A stretch of DNA of 64,000 nucleotides from Macrophomina tecta (lineage: Eukaryota > Ascomycota > Dothideomycetes > Botryosphaeriales > Botryosphaeriaceae). Positions 34,689-47,200 of this stretch are shown here, piece after piece (the first letter of the stretch is position 1; the number at the start of each line of letters is the position of its first letter). The position numbers and the translations under genes are program-made. The notes below the pieces were generated by a model. That model did not search any database, was not told the origin of the DNA, and worked only from the letters and a program-made list of their open reading frames with translations. The stretch spans positions 124,001-188,000 of the forward strand of contig JAKSGN010000035.1 in assembly GCA_024180945.1 (NCBI GenBank), written 5' to 3'.

Positions 34689-36604
34689 TCAGGATTTTTC
34701 TGAGCAGAATGTATTAGCCACACCTGTTGAGGGGGAGAGAGTCTGGTGTAAAGCGGCGTCCGAGTATGCTGGATCCGGAGAAGACGTATGCTGCGCACCG
34801 AAAGGGTACGGCGAGAGATACTGTTGCTGTTGGCGATGAACGTGCGAGTCGAGATGCTGAGATTGTGCATGAGTGGTGGCAGAGGCCGGTTGCTGGAGGC
34901 TCGCCGGGTCTATTGACGTGGTGCTGGTAGGGACGGCATAGTGTTGTTGCGAGTGGGTATTCTGGCTGAATGGGTCATCGATGGTACTGTGATATGCATC
35001 GAAACTATGCTGGCGCGTATCATACGCCGAAGTTTCAACACCGGAGCTGCCCAGATTCTGTACGGCACTGCTCAACGTGGCGATGTTGTGCGGGTCGAGC
35101 GTCATATTGTCGCCAGCCATATCGTATTGCATTTCAGGAGCAGATGAAGACGCGCGCGGAGTGTTGGCGCTAGCGGAAGTCGAATCATCCACGGAAAACT
35201 CATGCTGGAATAGGAATTCCGATGCCGACGTGGGCGTCGCGGATGAAGTTGCCATTGGCTCATCGGGCTGAGACGGCGAAGGAGAAGCAAAGGCAGGTAT
35301 ATCGGACCCGCTGATATTACGTTGGCCGCCACCATTGTTGCCATTATTGTTGTTACTTCCGGCAGCTGCAGCAGCCGCGGCCGCGGACTTTAATGACTTT
35401 TTCTTCAACTTCTCATTGCATTCGGCGCAGTTCTCAATCACTTCAGTGACAGTTGTCTTGATCCGATTCCAATGGTACTTTTCAGACACAGTAGCGGTGG
35501 TCTTGTTGATACCAGCATGCGTGTCCTTATTCTGGCGATGATATTGCCGCGCGATCTGATATTGCATCCGCGGCTCGGAGATGACCTCCTTGTCGCCCAA
35601 CATCAACTTGTCGCTATTTCCCCCACCAGCACCATCGCCGCCGCCGCCGCCCTCTACAAGAGTGTAATTCCTCACTGCGGCGCGGAGTCTGTTCTTTTCC
35701 GCGGAATCAGCGTCGCCTGGATATTTGCCGGTCTTGAGGTAATACTTGATCCTCTCGAAGCGCTTCTCGTCGTCCGCATCTTCTTTCTTGTAGCCTAGGT
35801 GCCGGCCGTAGATAATGGCGTCGACGAAATGGCCCTCGGGCTGGGTTGCCAGGTTACCGCAGCCGGGTACGCGGCCGATGCGCTTGAAGCCCAATGCATC
35901 CCAAATGCGGCAGGAAGCTACGTTGGTCTCGTAGACGAGGTTGAAGACGGAGTATTTATAGCCCTGGAAAAACAGAAAAAGGAAGAGAAAGCGAGTGATC
36001 AGACCAGTGCGATGACAATGTTGACTTTCCCCATTTCGGAGAACAGGAACCGGCACGGTGCTGGCCAAGAACTTACCAGCAGCGGCGCCCATTCCAGATA
36101 GCACTCTCCCATCAGTCTACCAACACCACGATTTCTGGCACCGTCAGTGACGAGGAAACCACCGTTGCACACGTGACTGGAGCGGCCCGGGTAGTTGGGC
36201 TTGACGTAAAAGCTGCCCAGGCACTGCTTCTCCCAGTTGCACCCTTCCTCCTCCATACGCCGCACGTCATCCGCATTCTTCACATCACCCAACAGCATCA
36301 CCGCCCCGAAGTTCGAGAACCAGTAGGGCCCAAATGCCTCAAAGGTGAAATTGTCGATCATAGGATACGTATCGCCCTTCTCGATCTCGCGATTCAGCTG
36401 TCGCCGCAGGTAATCCAGCAGAGACAGCGGCACCTGGGACGGTGAAGAGAAAGGGATCAATGAGGCTTTCGTGGTACGATCACGCAGGACGAGCGTGCGC
36501 GGCTGGATGGACGAAGGCAGCGGGCTGCCTGGCACCGGATATGGCTTCTCGCCTGACCGTCGGTAGATGGCCGGCGAGGCCGGGTCGTCCAGCATTGCAG
36601 GCAT
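34689..36604 (-). CDS. SPT10: Spt10-like GNAT acetyltransferase with HHCC zinc finger
   Basis: Two exons, 36077-36604 and 34689-35963, with a 113-nt intron in phase 0; 600 aa. An AG acceptor sits one nucleotide before the ATG, so a 5' UTR intron is likely. The GNAT domain (about 30-235) has DGARNRGVGRLMGECYLEW (the acetyl-CoA loop R-G-V-G-R), followed across the intron by NLVYETNVASCRIWDALGFKRIGRVPG. After a linker comes an H2C2 zinc finger: H318-x6-H325-x29-C355-x2-C358 in YHRQNKDTHAG...ENCAECN. This integrase-like finger is how yeast Spt10 binds histone-gene upstream elements, so this is probably the Spt10 ortholog, a regulator of histone gene transcription in the nucleus. The C-terminal 230 residues are Ser/Ala/Gln-rich and disordered. 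The extreme C-terminus could be altered by an unseen intron near CAACAG/GTGTGG. Confidence 0.85.
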
Positions 36605-37372
36605 TCTGCGAGAAAAGAGAGAGAATACGCGAAAAAGCACGAATCAGAGAGTGAATGAAGACTACACCAGAGAAAAACCGTCAGCAGCTGGATTGTGTGA
36701 GCCTTCGGTCGTAACACATGGGCTGATTCTTCGCGAAAAGCCCCTGGTAACTCAAGGACCACGTTCTCTGCCTGTGGTTGGCGGATCACATCGCGGTGCG
36801 CTCGTGCGCCAGGCGGCAAATGGTGAATTGCCGAAACACTAAAGGCGTTGTTGGTTGTTGGAGGGAACACTGACCAGGGTGTAGTTATGGGAATGCTGCG
36901 CCGGAGAATGTGGTCCAGTCGAACTTTGGTGCGCCTCACGTGCTTTTAAACTGTCTGTGGGGTCGGCTCTTCCTCGGTCTCAATCACGAGCGTCCGCCCT
37001 ATCAATGATCAGAAATTGACATACACGTCCTTCAAGATCCCCCGGTGGCTGAGTTAAGTGGATTATTTGCTGTCACTATCTGCTAGCATCTTTGAGAACC
37101 TACTCAGTGAACAAAATAGAAGCGTGATGTGGTAGAAACATCTACTGAGTTCTCCGAAGCCGTAATCGGTTGCATTCCCTCTTTGGGAAAGCCAGACTTG
37201 AAGCTTTATCGCGCAAACCCCCCTTTTTCATCAAAAGTGTGTCTCTGCAACTCCAAAACAGGATATATTATGGGCTCGCGAGAGCCCAGACGAGTAGGTT
37301 ACTGTAGGACAAGTTAAAGGGGATAATCAGACATAAAGTTGGCAAAAATCAAGAGACGCGACCCAATCTAAT
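36605..37372. other. Intergenic; Spt10-like promoter and leader
   Basis: Upstream region and possible 5' UTR intron of the Spt10-like gene, then the 3' flank of the FAD oxidase. No further gene is seen. Confidence 0.6.
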
Positions 37373-39945
37373 TCACTTTCCACCAAACAACAAGTCATCC
37401 AACAGCTCATTCGAAAATCTGCCCTTCAGTTCCTCTAGCCCCCATCCCTGACCCTCCCCAATGTCCTTCAACATACCCAAAAACTCCGGAATAGCCTCCT
37501 TATACGCCACCTCTCTCAGATACTTCCTCGCATCCAGCCCTCCAAGCCGCAAACCGTCCCACTCCTTGGCCCAATGAGGCCTCACATTGAGCACCTTGCC
37601 CTTACCATCAGTTAGTCCCATCCATTTATCCGCCATCTTCTGCATGAAGCCCTGCCACTCTTCATCATGCGCCGCATCCGGCACGGTTAACACTTCAATA
37701 CTGGCAGTCCCGTGCTCATTGCCCCTCTGTGGGGCCATGATCATATTCGAGCTACCCATGATTCTGAGCTCGAGAGTCAGGCGCATGGGACAGCTATTGG
37801 GATGCTCCGCCGAGCCACCCGTATACTCTGGAGCATAGACGAGGTTGATGGCGTCCCACCACGCTTGCTGGACGACGGAAAAGTCTGGCTGCGAGGGATC
37901 GGAAGGCAGACCTGGGATGGGTATTTGAAGCTCAATGTCCCGAACACGCATGTTCTGGACGCCTCGACGGAAGTGGAGAGCGTTCGGAAGCTGAGTCCTG
38001 GTAGGGATGTGAGCACATGTCTCTATTATTGGAAGAGGACGGGAGAGTCCCGAGAGATTAGGAAGATAGGAACTCCTACTTGATGGTTGGGGTTTCATCT
38101 TCGCCGAACCGTGGAGGAAGAGCTGCCATGCCCATTGTTGCGAGTAGTTGAGCCTGCCAAGGCCCTGGGATGGAGTTGAAAAGAGCACTGTCGGCCGTAT
38201 TCAGCATCTTACCATACCCACCACTTCACTACAGCAGAATGCTCGTAACTTACCTCTCAGTCAGCACGCCGCCGATCCATCCTTCAATCCATTGTAGGAA
38301 AGTGTTCGCGTCATCCGGATACTCCTTTGCCCCCTCAATTTCCTCAACAGCATTCCACGTGTTTACCCAGGCCTTTTGCTGGTATGTAAACCAGAACCAT
38401 TCGCTGTAATAATCATCCCTTGCCCTTCTCACGAACTCCAGGCGCGCCCGCTCGATCCTCTCTCCGGCATCCTTAGCGTGGAACCACTCTGCCCTCAAGA
38501 CAGGCGGAATATCCTCCTTCTTCAGTGGCGGAAGCGCCAGCCCGACATCCACTTTGCGAGGTTCCAATACTGCGTAAGTCATGGCGTCGAGTTCAAAAGT
38601 GATGTGCGTGACGACTCCCAGCAGGCCAAAAGCGCCGGCAGCGGCCCGCAAATGCCGCGGATCATCGATAGTCTGTACCACGCCGTTAACGTCGACGTAC
38701 TCGATGCGTCGCACGTAATCGGAGATAGTGCTGTGGCGCCTACCTCCGCCATGGCTAGATATTGTGTCTGATGTCAGCCTCAGTGTTTCTCGAGTGGGGA
38801 GGTGCTTACACACCAAATGGGCCCGTTGACGCCGCCGATAGTGACCTCAACCAGGATGACATCGACAGGGAGCGACCATGTATTGTTTGCAACAGCCCAT
38901 CGCCTAAAATCTTCATTGGTCACAGCGACACCGACGCGGCAAAGGCGTTTTGATGGAGACGTCTGCTCCTTAAGCTCGATCGTCTTGAGGTCCGGCACGC
39001 CGGTGCCGGTATAGTCTCCTGGGACAATGCTCATAGGATCCGGAAGTGTGGTTACGGTGTCGAGGTTGACAAAGGAGATGAGGATCTCGTTGCGTTGGGA
39101 GAATACGGGTGACCAACTGTGGCGGTAGCCACCACAGCGGACACGAAGGTGGTTTGCTGAGGCAAAGAGTATGATATTCTGGACACCGAGAACTGTGGTG
39201 GGAATGAAGGTGTAGCGGGGCGTGTGTTTTACAGTCTCACCCCAGTTCTCAAATTCTTCCTCTAAATAGACCTGTGATGGCATTTAGTAAGATTCTGAAC
39301 GCACATATGGCCGAGACGGAAGGCAAAGGTATATTCGAAGCCGTAGAAATTAAACAGCGGACTTACCTCCACAGTCTTTGTCTGGCCCTTGTCCTCAAAA
39401 AGCCTAGGCAAATCGCGGTCAACGGCTTTTTCCTTCCCAAAACAACTAGTGAACAGAGTCTTCGCATGGAGAAGTTTGAGCACAACTTGCTTCACTCGAT
39501 CCACAATAGAATGGCTCTCCACTTCCTTCTCCTGCTTTCCAAATTTCGGGCGCCCAACAACCCCGTGCTTCTTGGAAGCTGGCAGCACAAACGCCTTTCC
39601 ATCGAGCGCATCCCCTGCCGACTTTCCGTCCATAAATGCAATGATCTCCTCTTTCAGACCCGGGCTGTCAATCTTCTCCAGGCTTTGCTTGAACGCTGTG
39701 GTACGCCTCAGTGCGCGTAGGAAGCCTCGAATCTGAACCTCGGGATCAAATTTCCCATCCAGGACCGGACGAATCACCTCATCTTTCAGGGGCTTGGTGT
39801 CAACATCATGGAGTCGATGTGTGTGGTTGATCAGTCCGTCGATGTGCTCAAGAATGTCGCGGAGAATGTGGTCGCGCTGCAGGATCAGCGACGTGTGCTC
39901 CTGTGCCTTGCCGTCTTCGGGTAAGGATGAATTGTTTGTACGCAT
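37373..39945 (-). CDS. FAD-binding oxidoreductase, VAO/aldonolactone-oxidase type
   Basis: Five exons: 39367-39945, 38814-39271, 38254-38754, 38080-38187 and 37373-37997; 756 aa. The start is ATG 39945; the frame is open further upstream but without an earlier ATG. Residues 1 to about 193 form an N-terminal helical extension without a recognised domain. The PCMH-type FAD domain follows: FIPTTVLGVQNIILFASANH, then GGYRHSWSPVF with His244 in the position of the covalent-FAD His of aldonolactone oxidases, VEVTIGGVNGPICHGGGRRH across intron 2, then FGLLGVVTHITFEL. The C-terminal part includes LHFRRGVQNMRVRDIE and the RPHWAKEW motif (HWAK 690-693) typical of D-arabinono-1,4-lactone and L-gulonolactone oxidases. 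The extra N-terminus and length separate it from true ALO. It is probably a sugar-lactone or alcohol oxidase producing H2O2; the substrate is unknown. Confidence 0.9.
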
Positions 39946-42721
39946 GAGCAGAGCCAACGATAGACCTGATATCCTTGAAGCATTAGATTCGTCCCGGCCG
40001 TAGAAAGAAAGGAGGGTACTTTAATGAGAGCGGTAGTCGAGAAAACAGAACTGGTGATGAGCGCCTCGAAAAGCCAAAAGGGTTGCTGAACGTAATATGG
40101 CCAGGTGAATCAGCGAATAGACACGGAAAGCCAGGAGCTGCGCAAGTCTCAGAGCTTTCCCTGCGTGGCTGGTGCGGAGCTTGAGCCTGTTTTCCCAGAC
40201 AGATTGCCCAAAGCGGAAGCTGGGGCAAGGAATAGGCGGAACGTCGCGGAACTTTAAGCCAACTGGTGTCGCCTTCTTAAGTTCTTCTTCTGCCAGCTTC
40301 TGATCACAGGACTCCGGTAAGAAAGTTTATGGCGAACAGGTGAACAGCAGCACGAGCGACACTTCTGGCGTTTTTGGCGCCACCGGATGATCGACTAGGG
40401 ATGATGGACAAGAATACAAGATGAGGTTGAAGATGCAGGGACGGCCCAGAAGCGCTCCAGCTTTAAGGTTCGCAGAAGGGCGGCAGGGTGAGATGGTGGG
40501 GATCAGCGGCCGGTGCATCCCACAAGGAGCGGCTGGCACGCATTCCCAATGGGGAAAGAGCATCAGCGTCGTTCAGCTGAGATCCGGTAAGCACGACGGC
40601 GCCAATCCCACTATTTTACTGGCTCTTGAACGATTTAGTGGCTTGCGCATCAGCTTCAGGTAGCCAGCGCCAAATTGCCAGAGATGTGCGATTGAGCACG
40701 GATACACTGCATCAGTGGCTAAGCTCCGATGTCGGTCGAGCTGATATGAGTCTTTGGATGCACTCGCCAATCTGAAATGTACTGCAAAGATACACCAGCA
40801 CAACCTCTCTCCCGCCCTCTATACATCCTCGAAGCCCTGTCTAACACTCTTTCGAAGGATTTTTGGAACCACCACCGACTGCACCAGGTCCCAAATCAAC
40901 CTCCAGCACCACAGCAGTCACTCAACATCTCTCACCATGCCCAGAGACGCGCTCTCGTAATCCATGCCACGAGATTCCAGAAGCCCCCCGCAGCATCAAG
41001 CCCCTTCGGAAAGCAGATATCCACGCGCCCAAGCGTCCAGGTCCACCTCTAGGCACCGCCCCCTCCGTCTCCCTTGCCTCAGGCCAATATTTCCGCCTCG
41101 CGCGTCCACGCACCCATGCACTGTCTGCCTTCTAGGCAGCAGACGAGGCCACTCCCGGGCCGACGTAGTGACAGCCTTCGCCTCCCAACCGACCAAGAAA
41201 CCCGCGCTGCTCCAATTCCCCAATCCGACTTGCGCCTTCCAGGAGACACCCAGGTATTTCGTTGCTTGGCCGTCAAGGTGCGCGGATCCACGCCTTTCCC
41301 GACAGAAAAAGACGCAATACGGGCGACAGGTTCGCCAGTTACTTATCTCACGTCATACGGGGCGAGCGGCTCTCCGCGATATAGTCCATCATGCCGTCGG
41401 CGAGCAGCTCGAGGCACGCAACCGCAGAGCGACGACAAGACCACGGGAAGGTTAAGACAGACTACCAGAAAGATGTGGTGGCGAGGCGGTGAAAGGGAGG
41501 ACGGAAAAGCAAATACTTGACACGTTGCCCAGTCTTTCCTAGATCAATGTGGTCACGGAATAAACCCATCGCGGAGAGACTCTGACAATGGACGAAACAG
41601 CGTGGACGCGAAAGAAAAAGCAAAGAATGAGGGAAGCCTAAACAACGCCACGCCTATTATCGTTGACGGCTGAGGGCAAGGATATGAGAAGGAAGACGAA
41701 TGTTTCCAGATCAAGACCAGCTTGAGAACCATGGTGAGACATTGAGTGCGACAACAAGCTGATCAACACACGAGCAACACGTGGGTGCAGATGGATAACA
41801 AATCTGGATTATACTTCCTCAAGCAAGTTTGTCGCTTCCCACCCCCATTAACCCCCAACCTTCGTTTCAACCGAAAGGCAAGACCATCTAACCAGTTACG
41901 AGCGAAACAACAGCAGTGCAAGCCGCGTGAACAGCGCCACGTCCACCGGCAAACTCCTGATACTCGTACAATCGACGCTAAGCACGGATCCCGGGACAAC
42001 AAAAAGCAAAGACCTTCGGGGAAATCTTTCTGCTGCAACGTCGAGACGCGCTGCTATTCGCCTGATCATTTCTTCTCTTCTACTACGGCAAATCCGAGCA
42101 TCCATCCTGGTCAAACAGGAAGCAAAGCCTCCTAAATCCGAGTCGATTCTTACAGTTCCCTCCTGACACGGCCGTTGAACAAAATCTTCAATCTTCGCAT
42201 CTAACACCAACCCATTGCTTGCGTACTCTCTTCCATGGGCAAAAAGCAAAACAATGGGGAAGGCTGGGGTATCATAAAACATGTGGTGCGAAGCAATAGC
42301 AAAATGCGAGCAAAAAACACAGCCATGCAGAACAGGACGAACTTAGGCCGTGACAAGCGTACGAGAAGGAAAAAGTAATCAACGCCATTACAAAACAACC
42401 CGGAAAGACATCGCTAGAACGCAGCACAAAAAAAAAAAAAAAAAAGCTGGAGTAATCAAAGCGGAAGGAAAAAGGCGGCACAGAGACGAATGCGACTCGA
42501 GGCATAATGCTTTGGCGAGTTCCGAAAAAGTATGGCAGCTCCAGTAACACGAAATGTGGACTGCGTGCAAGTGGGACCGATTACTGAAGCGTTATTTCAG
42601 CCACAGTGGATCGATGAGAACGGCGGGAAGAACCGTTGCCCGGTCAATGCAACCGCAGCACGGTCCTCGTTCGCAGCCGCGCATAACGTAACAGGAAGTG
42701 GGTGGAACTAAGGAAACCGGT
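39946..42721. other. 2.8-kb intergenic region, no supportable gene
   Basis: Upstream region of the FAD oxidase and 3' flank of Lst7, with an A18 run at 42428-42445. Near 40810-40960 the plus strand resembles a leader, followed by ATG CCC AGA GAC GCG CTC and a possible GTAATC donor at 40958. I could not find the downstream exons, so no gene is called. Confidence 0.5.
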
Positions 42722-44211
42722 CTAGGAACCGGTCCCAAACTCCTTAACGAGACCGGCAAGTAACATGCAGAATTTGGCATGTAGTTCCACGAAAAAGTTC
42801 TCCTTGCCAACGATTTCGGCGAGGCCTTTAGCGCGCATGATGTCGCGGCTGACCCGGGGATATCCGTCGGGGTCTACCTTCTTTGCGGCCAGGAAAGAAG
42901 AGACGGGTGTGATGTTACGCGTCGTTGGAGATGCCGGGGATCCTACGATGCTAGCTGCCGGCGTGGGAATAATCGTATTGGGCTTACCGCCGGAGACCTG
43001 GACACTGGCACGACGCGGAACACTGCTTCCACCGGAACAACTAAGCGGGGGAGTGATAGTGCCAGGGCCGGCTGCCGTGGTGGGTCGCATGTGCGATGCA
43101 GGAGATGCTAGCGTCGACTCCTGTTCAAGAACCTGTTTTGCCATGGCGATGATCTGATTGGCGATCTGCTCAAACATCTCCGTGATCTTGACCATGGCCA
43201 TGCTTACACGCCAGCTGTCCCGACCACCTAGGGCAATGAGAGCATAGGTGCGCGTCCTTCCGCGTGCACGGGGATCGGGGATCCGGAAGACATAAGCGAC
43301 GGTATATCCCAGGACCGGGTCACCGAAGTACAGTGGGCCCGACGGGGCTCCACGTGGTAATTGCTCACACGACAGCGTCCGGATACAGATGCGGCGAAGA
43401 CGAGAGTACGCTGACGGGGAGATGGGCTGGCGAGTGGTGAGATAGGATAAGGTGTGCGTGTGGGCGTTGCGAGAGGCGAAAAGAGGAGATGCAGGAGAAG
43501 AGGATGATAGACTGGGTGGCGATCGTGAGAATGACGTCGAAGCCTGAGACTGCTCGTCGGACGATTCTGAGCTGGTATCGCGGTCGTCAGAGTTCCTGGG
43601 CCCGCGGGCTATGACGGACTGTGTGGTGCGTAGCACCGGACTGCCGTTCTGGCCCCTGCCATCCTTGGCCGGGCTGCCCGGAGCACCGTCGGGCAGCTGT
43701 TCGGAGACAGATTTGGGGACGAGGAATGAGCAGTTCTCGCAGCTGTCGTTGTCGCCGTCGCCCAGGTTGCTGCTCAGGGAAGCGGTGCTGCTCTTGCCGG
43801 AGATGCTCGGAAAGTAGGGGTTGTGCGAATTCTTGGACGACTTGGGGCTAGTTGGCGGGGTTTCGAAGGGCGAGGAGAGGGGAGGAATGGCGGGAGAGTC
43901 GTTGAAATAGGACGACTTGGACTGATCGTCGGCAGGAGGAGTATCGCAAGGGTGGCAGGTGGCACAACTGCCCTGGGTGATCTGGGTGCAGAGCACGGAG
44001 GTGGGACCGTGGACCTCACAGAAGTGAGCAAGAGAGATCTGTGAAGGGGAGGTCAGCCAGGGTGGTGGAGCAAAGGGGCGTTTGAACAAGGGGAGACAGG
44101 CACGCGCTCGCGTTGAGGCGGGGGGTGCTAGCGCGACCTGGCGGCCGTCGCGTGCAGTATGTCTTAGATGGGTTGGGGGGTGGAGGGAGGCGTGCGTACA
44201 ATGAAATCCAT
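42722..44211 (-). CDS. LST7: Folliculin/Lst7 family protein
   Basis: Two exons. Exon 1 is only 12 nt (44200-44211, coding MDFI), joined by a 161-nt phase-0 intron to 42722-44038; 442 aa. The join gives MDFIISLAHFCEVHGPTSVLCTQ, the hallmark N-terminus of the folliculin longin domain. It is followed by a CATCHPCDTPP cysteine cluster, a long Ser/Pro-rich linker (about 50-200), and the second part of the domain: LTTRQPISPSAYSRLRRICIRTLSCEQLPRG, GDPVLGYTVAYVFRIPDPRARGRTRTYALIAL. It ends in a helix AEIVGKENFFVELHAKFCMLLAGLVKEFG. Yeast Lst7 with Lst4 is the Rag-GTPase GAP complex that signals amino-acid status to TORC1 at the vacuole; the same role is inferred here. A long frame upstream of exon 1 is not coding by this model. 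Confidence 0.9.
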
Positions 44212-47200
44212 CTTGCAACGCGTGTGGGCGCGCAGGGCTCATGCGACCACCATGTTTGCGCGGAGCTTCGTGTCTTGGGGAGGGGCGGTTTAGGGGAGGG
44301 CGGGCGAGCGGCAGAGTATAGGTAGGGCGAGCAGTGACTCCGCTGCTTGCCGTTCGGAAGCGCGCCGTAGGATTTCGGGAGAGGACGTGGCGCCGAGGTT
44401 CGAGACAGGGTGGAGGTAAGCTGATGATCGCCGCAAGGCAGCGGGACGAGCGGGCGGCGCAGCGGCGCAGAGGAGGAGTGGGGTGATGGTAGTAGTGGTG
44501 GTTGTGGTGGTGGTGATGGTGGAGTGGGCGGAGAGGCAGTGTCAGTCACTGACTGTCTGAGGCGGCCAGGCCGAGCGTGTCGCAGGGACCGGCAGGCTGG
44601 GTGGTGTGGTTCTTTAAACGATGCGAGCGCACCCCTACCCCGGCCGGCTTATCTTCTTCTGGGGCGGGAAGCGGTCAGAACAATTGGTGACGAGCATTGG
44701 CGGGCGACCCATGCGCGCTCGCGTTGCAACGCCTCTGCTAGCCAACGCCTCCCGCACCCAGCCTAAGACGCAGCGCGCGAGATCACCGCCGGCGCGCTGC
44801 CCCGAGCGCCAGCAGCTGCGCCGAATGCCAGATGCGCCGACAACAGCGCCGCCGTGATTCGCCCAATGACGCACTCTGACAGCCCGCCGCATCGGGCTCC
44901 GCATCGATGATCCCCGCGCTGCTGCTCGACTGCTAGCTGCCTGCGCGCGGCCTGGCGAACACAGCAGCAGTCTGCAGGCCCTGCAGCGCGCGGTGGAGCT
45001 GCGCAAAAAACGGCCCTCACGAGACCAGCTGCTGCATCCAGGACGCTGTCTCCGCAAGGGTCTGGCCGCTTGACGCCGGAGCCCCATCGCGCAGCTTCGC
45101 ATCGCGTAATAGCTACCTCTAGCACCACCGCTGCCGACTCGAAGAGGCCTCGCAGCCGCCTGCACGACATCCGCCTCCACCGCAGCCGCAGAAGCCGCAA
45201 CAGGCCAGAGTCCTCGGTGCTGCCACAGAGCCGCGTGCTGCAGCTGTGCCCTGGCGTTCGGCCCTGCGTGACGGCCAGCTCCAGCTCCAGTCTCAGTTGC
45301 AAAGCAGCCGCAACGCCCGCTGACTCGGGCGTGGAGAAGAGGGCGTTTGAGTTAGCCTCCGCAGCTCGGCTATTGCGCGTGCCCCTGCGGCCCTATCCTG
45401 GGCCTGCCTCTCCAGCTTCAGCTCCAGCTCCAGCACCGCACCGCGCGCCCATTGTCTCTTGCTTCTGGCAAATTTCCGCGCTGGCCAGCAGTGTGCACGC
45501 CTCCCGCAGCCTGGGAGATGCACAAGCCAGCCGCTGCGAAATCCCAAAAACCCAGATCCTGGAGGATCGTCGGCTTGCGCCAGCCCTCGCTGCTTGTCTC
45601 GCCGGCAATATGCCTGCTGGCGCTGCCGTGTGCCCTGCCAACGACGGCCGGCGCCGCATCAGTCGCCGTGCGCCGGCAGTACTGTGTAAGCAGACGAGAT
45701 GAGCGTCTCATCAGGCGCCGCAGACTCAGAGGCAGACGCTGGGTCGCCGCGAGATCGTGAGCTCCACGCCCACAGCGGGCCGCGGCGGTTGGTCGGCGTC
45801 GGTCTCCCTCGGCCGCGGTATTCTCTCCAGCAACCCTCGCCATGCCGCCCTCCAGCTTTTGACCGGCCAAAACGGAACACGGCACGCCTTCGGACAGTGG
45901 TTTCTGCTGCCGCTAGCTCAGTCCCTGGCTGTGTTTCCTCGCCCGAGCCCAACCAGCGTCGTGCTGCGGTAGTGGTGCCTTGCCTGAAACGGAAGTCCTG
46001 CGGAATCGTCTCGAACGGGCCTGTCTCAGCCCCGTTGCATCAAACCGCCCGCCTCTTCTCTCGCCCAGCACGCCCGGCGCAGCACCCTTTGCGGGTATAG
46101 AGGAGACGTCTGTTGTCGCTCAGTAAACAGGACGGCGCTATTACGTGCAGCACCACGCCGAGTGCAGCTGCCGAGCAGCTGAAGCTTCGCCATCCGCTCT
46201 GCATCCGGCGCACTCTCGCTCCCGAGATCACCGCCAGCGCCCGTGGCCAGCCGTGACACAGCGGCGACGAGTAGCAGTCCACGCAATTTCATCAGCCTCG
46301 CTCCCATCCGCGTATGCGCTGCATCACCGTCGCCCCTTGTGGCAGCGTTGCGTAATTGCTACGTTCATGGTCGCTGGAGGCCTACAACGGCAGAAGGCGC
46401 CAGCACCGACGGCCCAGCTGCAAAAGAGCCGGCGAATCGCGGCGCTTGTGTTGCTTTGCTCTGTACCTCGCAAGGAAAAACGCAGCGCCCATCTTGCTCG
46501 TCGTTCGCTTTGCCCTGCCTAAAACCGATGATCCTCACTCCGGGCGACTCGATCTATCGCGGCGGTCGCCGCAACGCATACATTGATCTGTTGCAATGTC
46601 TCGCATGGCCTTGGAACGTGCTTCGTTCAATCATTCGCCCTGTATGAGCACGCGAGGGCGTTGTAGCTTGTCGTCCTGTCGCTGCCTCACGATGCTCGCC
46701 ACAAGCTCTGCTTGGGGGTGAGCCATTTCCGCCGGCTTCGGCGCGCCTCGTGTGGGCAGTCATGCGTTCTGACCAGACTCGCCTGCGAATCTGCGGTGTG
46801 CCAGATCGGGGGCGCGTCCACTACTCGTTGCAGAGAAACTCGTGATGGCTGGAGCTGCACGAGTCACAAGTCGCGTCGAAAAGCCCTTGGGCGAGAGACA
46901 GGGGTACATCATCGACGATGATCACCTCGCGTCTTTCTCCTCGAATTCCTCGCGCGCGCCCGCATTTCCGTCGGTCATGCTGCGTATTGCCAGTCTGCAG
47001 AAGTGATGGAGAACGCCTTTGCACTGCGTCCACTCGCCGCAAATCACCAGCAGCTCGCAATAAGAACCCAATTTATCCCCTCGACACGAAGCAGCAGCAC
47101 CGCTCACGTACCGGACCCGCGTCGGGCGTGTGACAAGACGCCTGCGCCTTGCGTGCAGCGGGAAAGCCGTTCCGCGGCCTGGTGCGTCTCTCCCTTCAAT

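Noticed and set aside
40937..41455. Leader-like sequence and short start MPRDALS with a possible GTAATC donor
   Set aside because: No downstream exon with coding character could be joined; the 163-aa ORF below it is Arg/Pro-rich chance sequence.
44016..44549. 177-aa minus-strand ORF overlapping the Lst7 5' end
   Set aside because: Shadow frame; the Lst7 exon 1 and intron explain this region.
45070..45702. 210-aa plus-strand ORF in the GC-rich block
   Set aside because: Low complexity, overlapped by equally long ORFs on the other strand, no family features.
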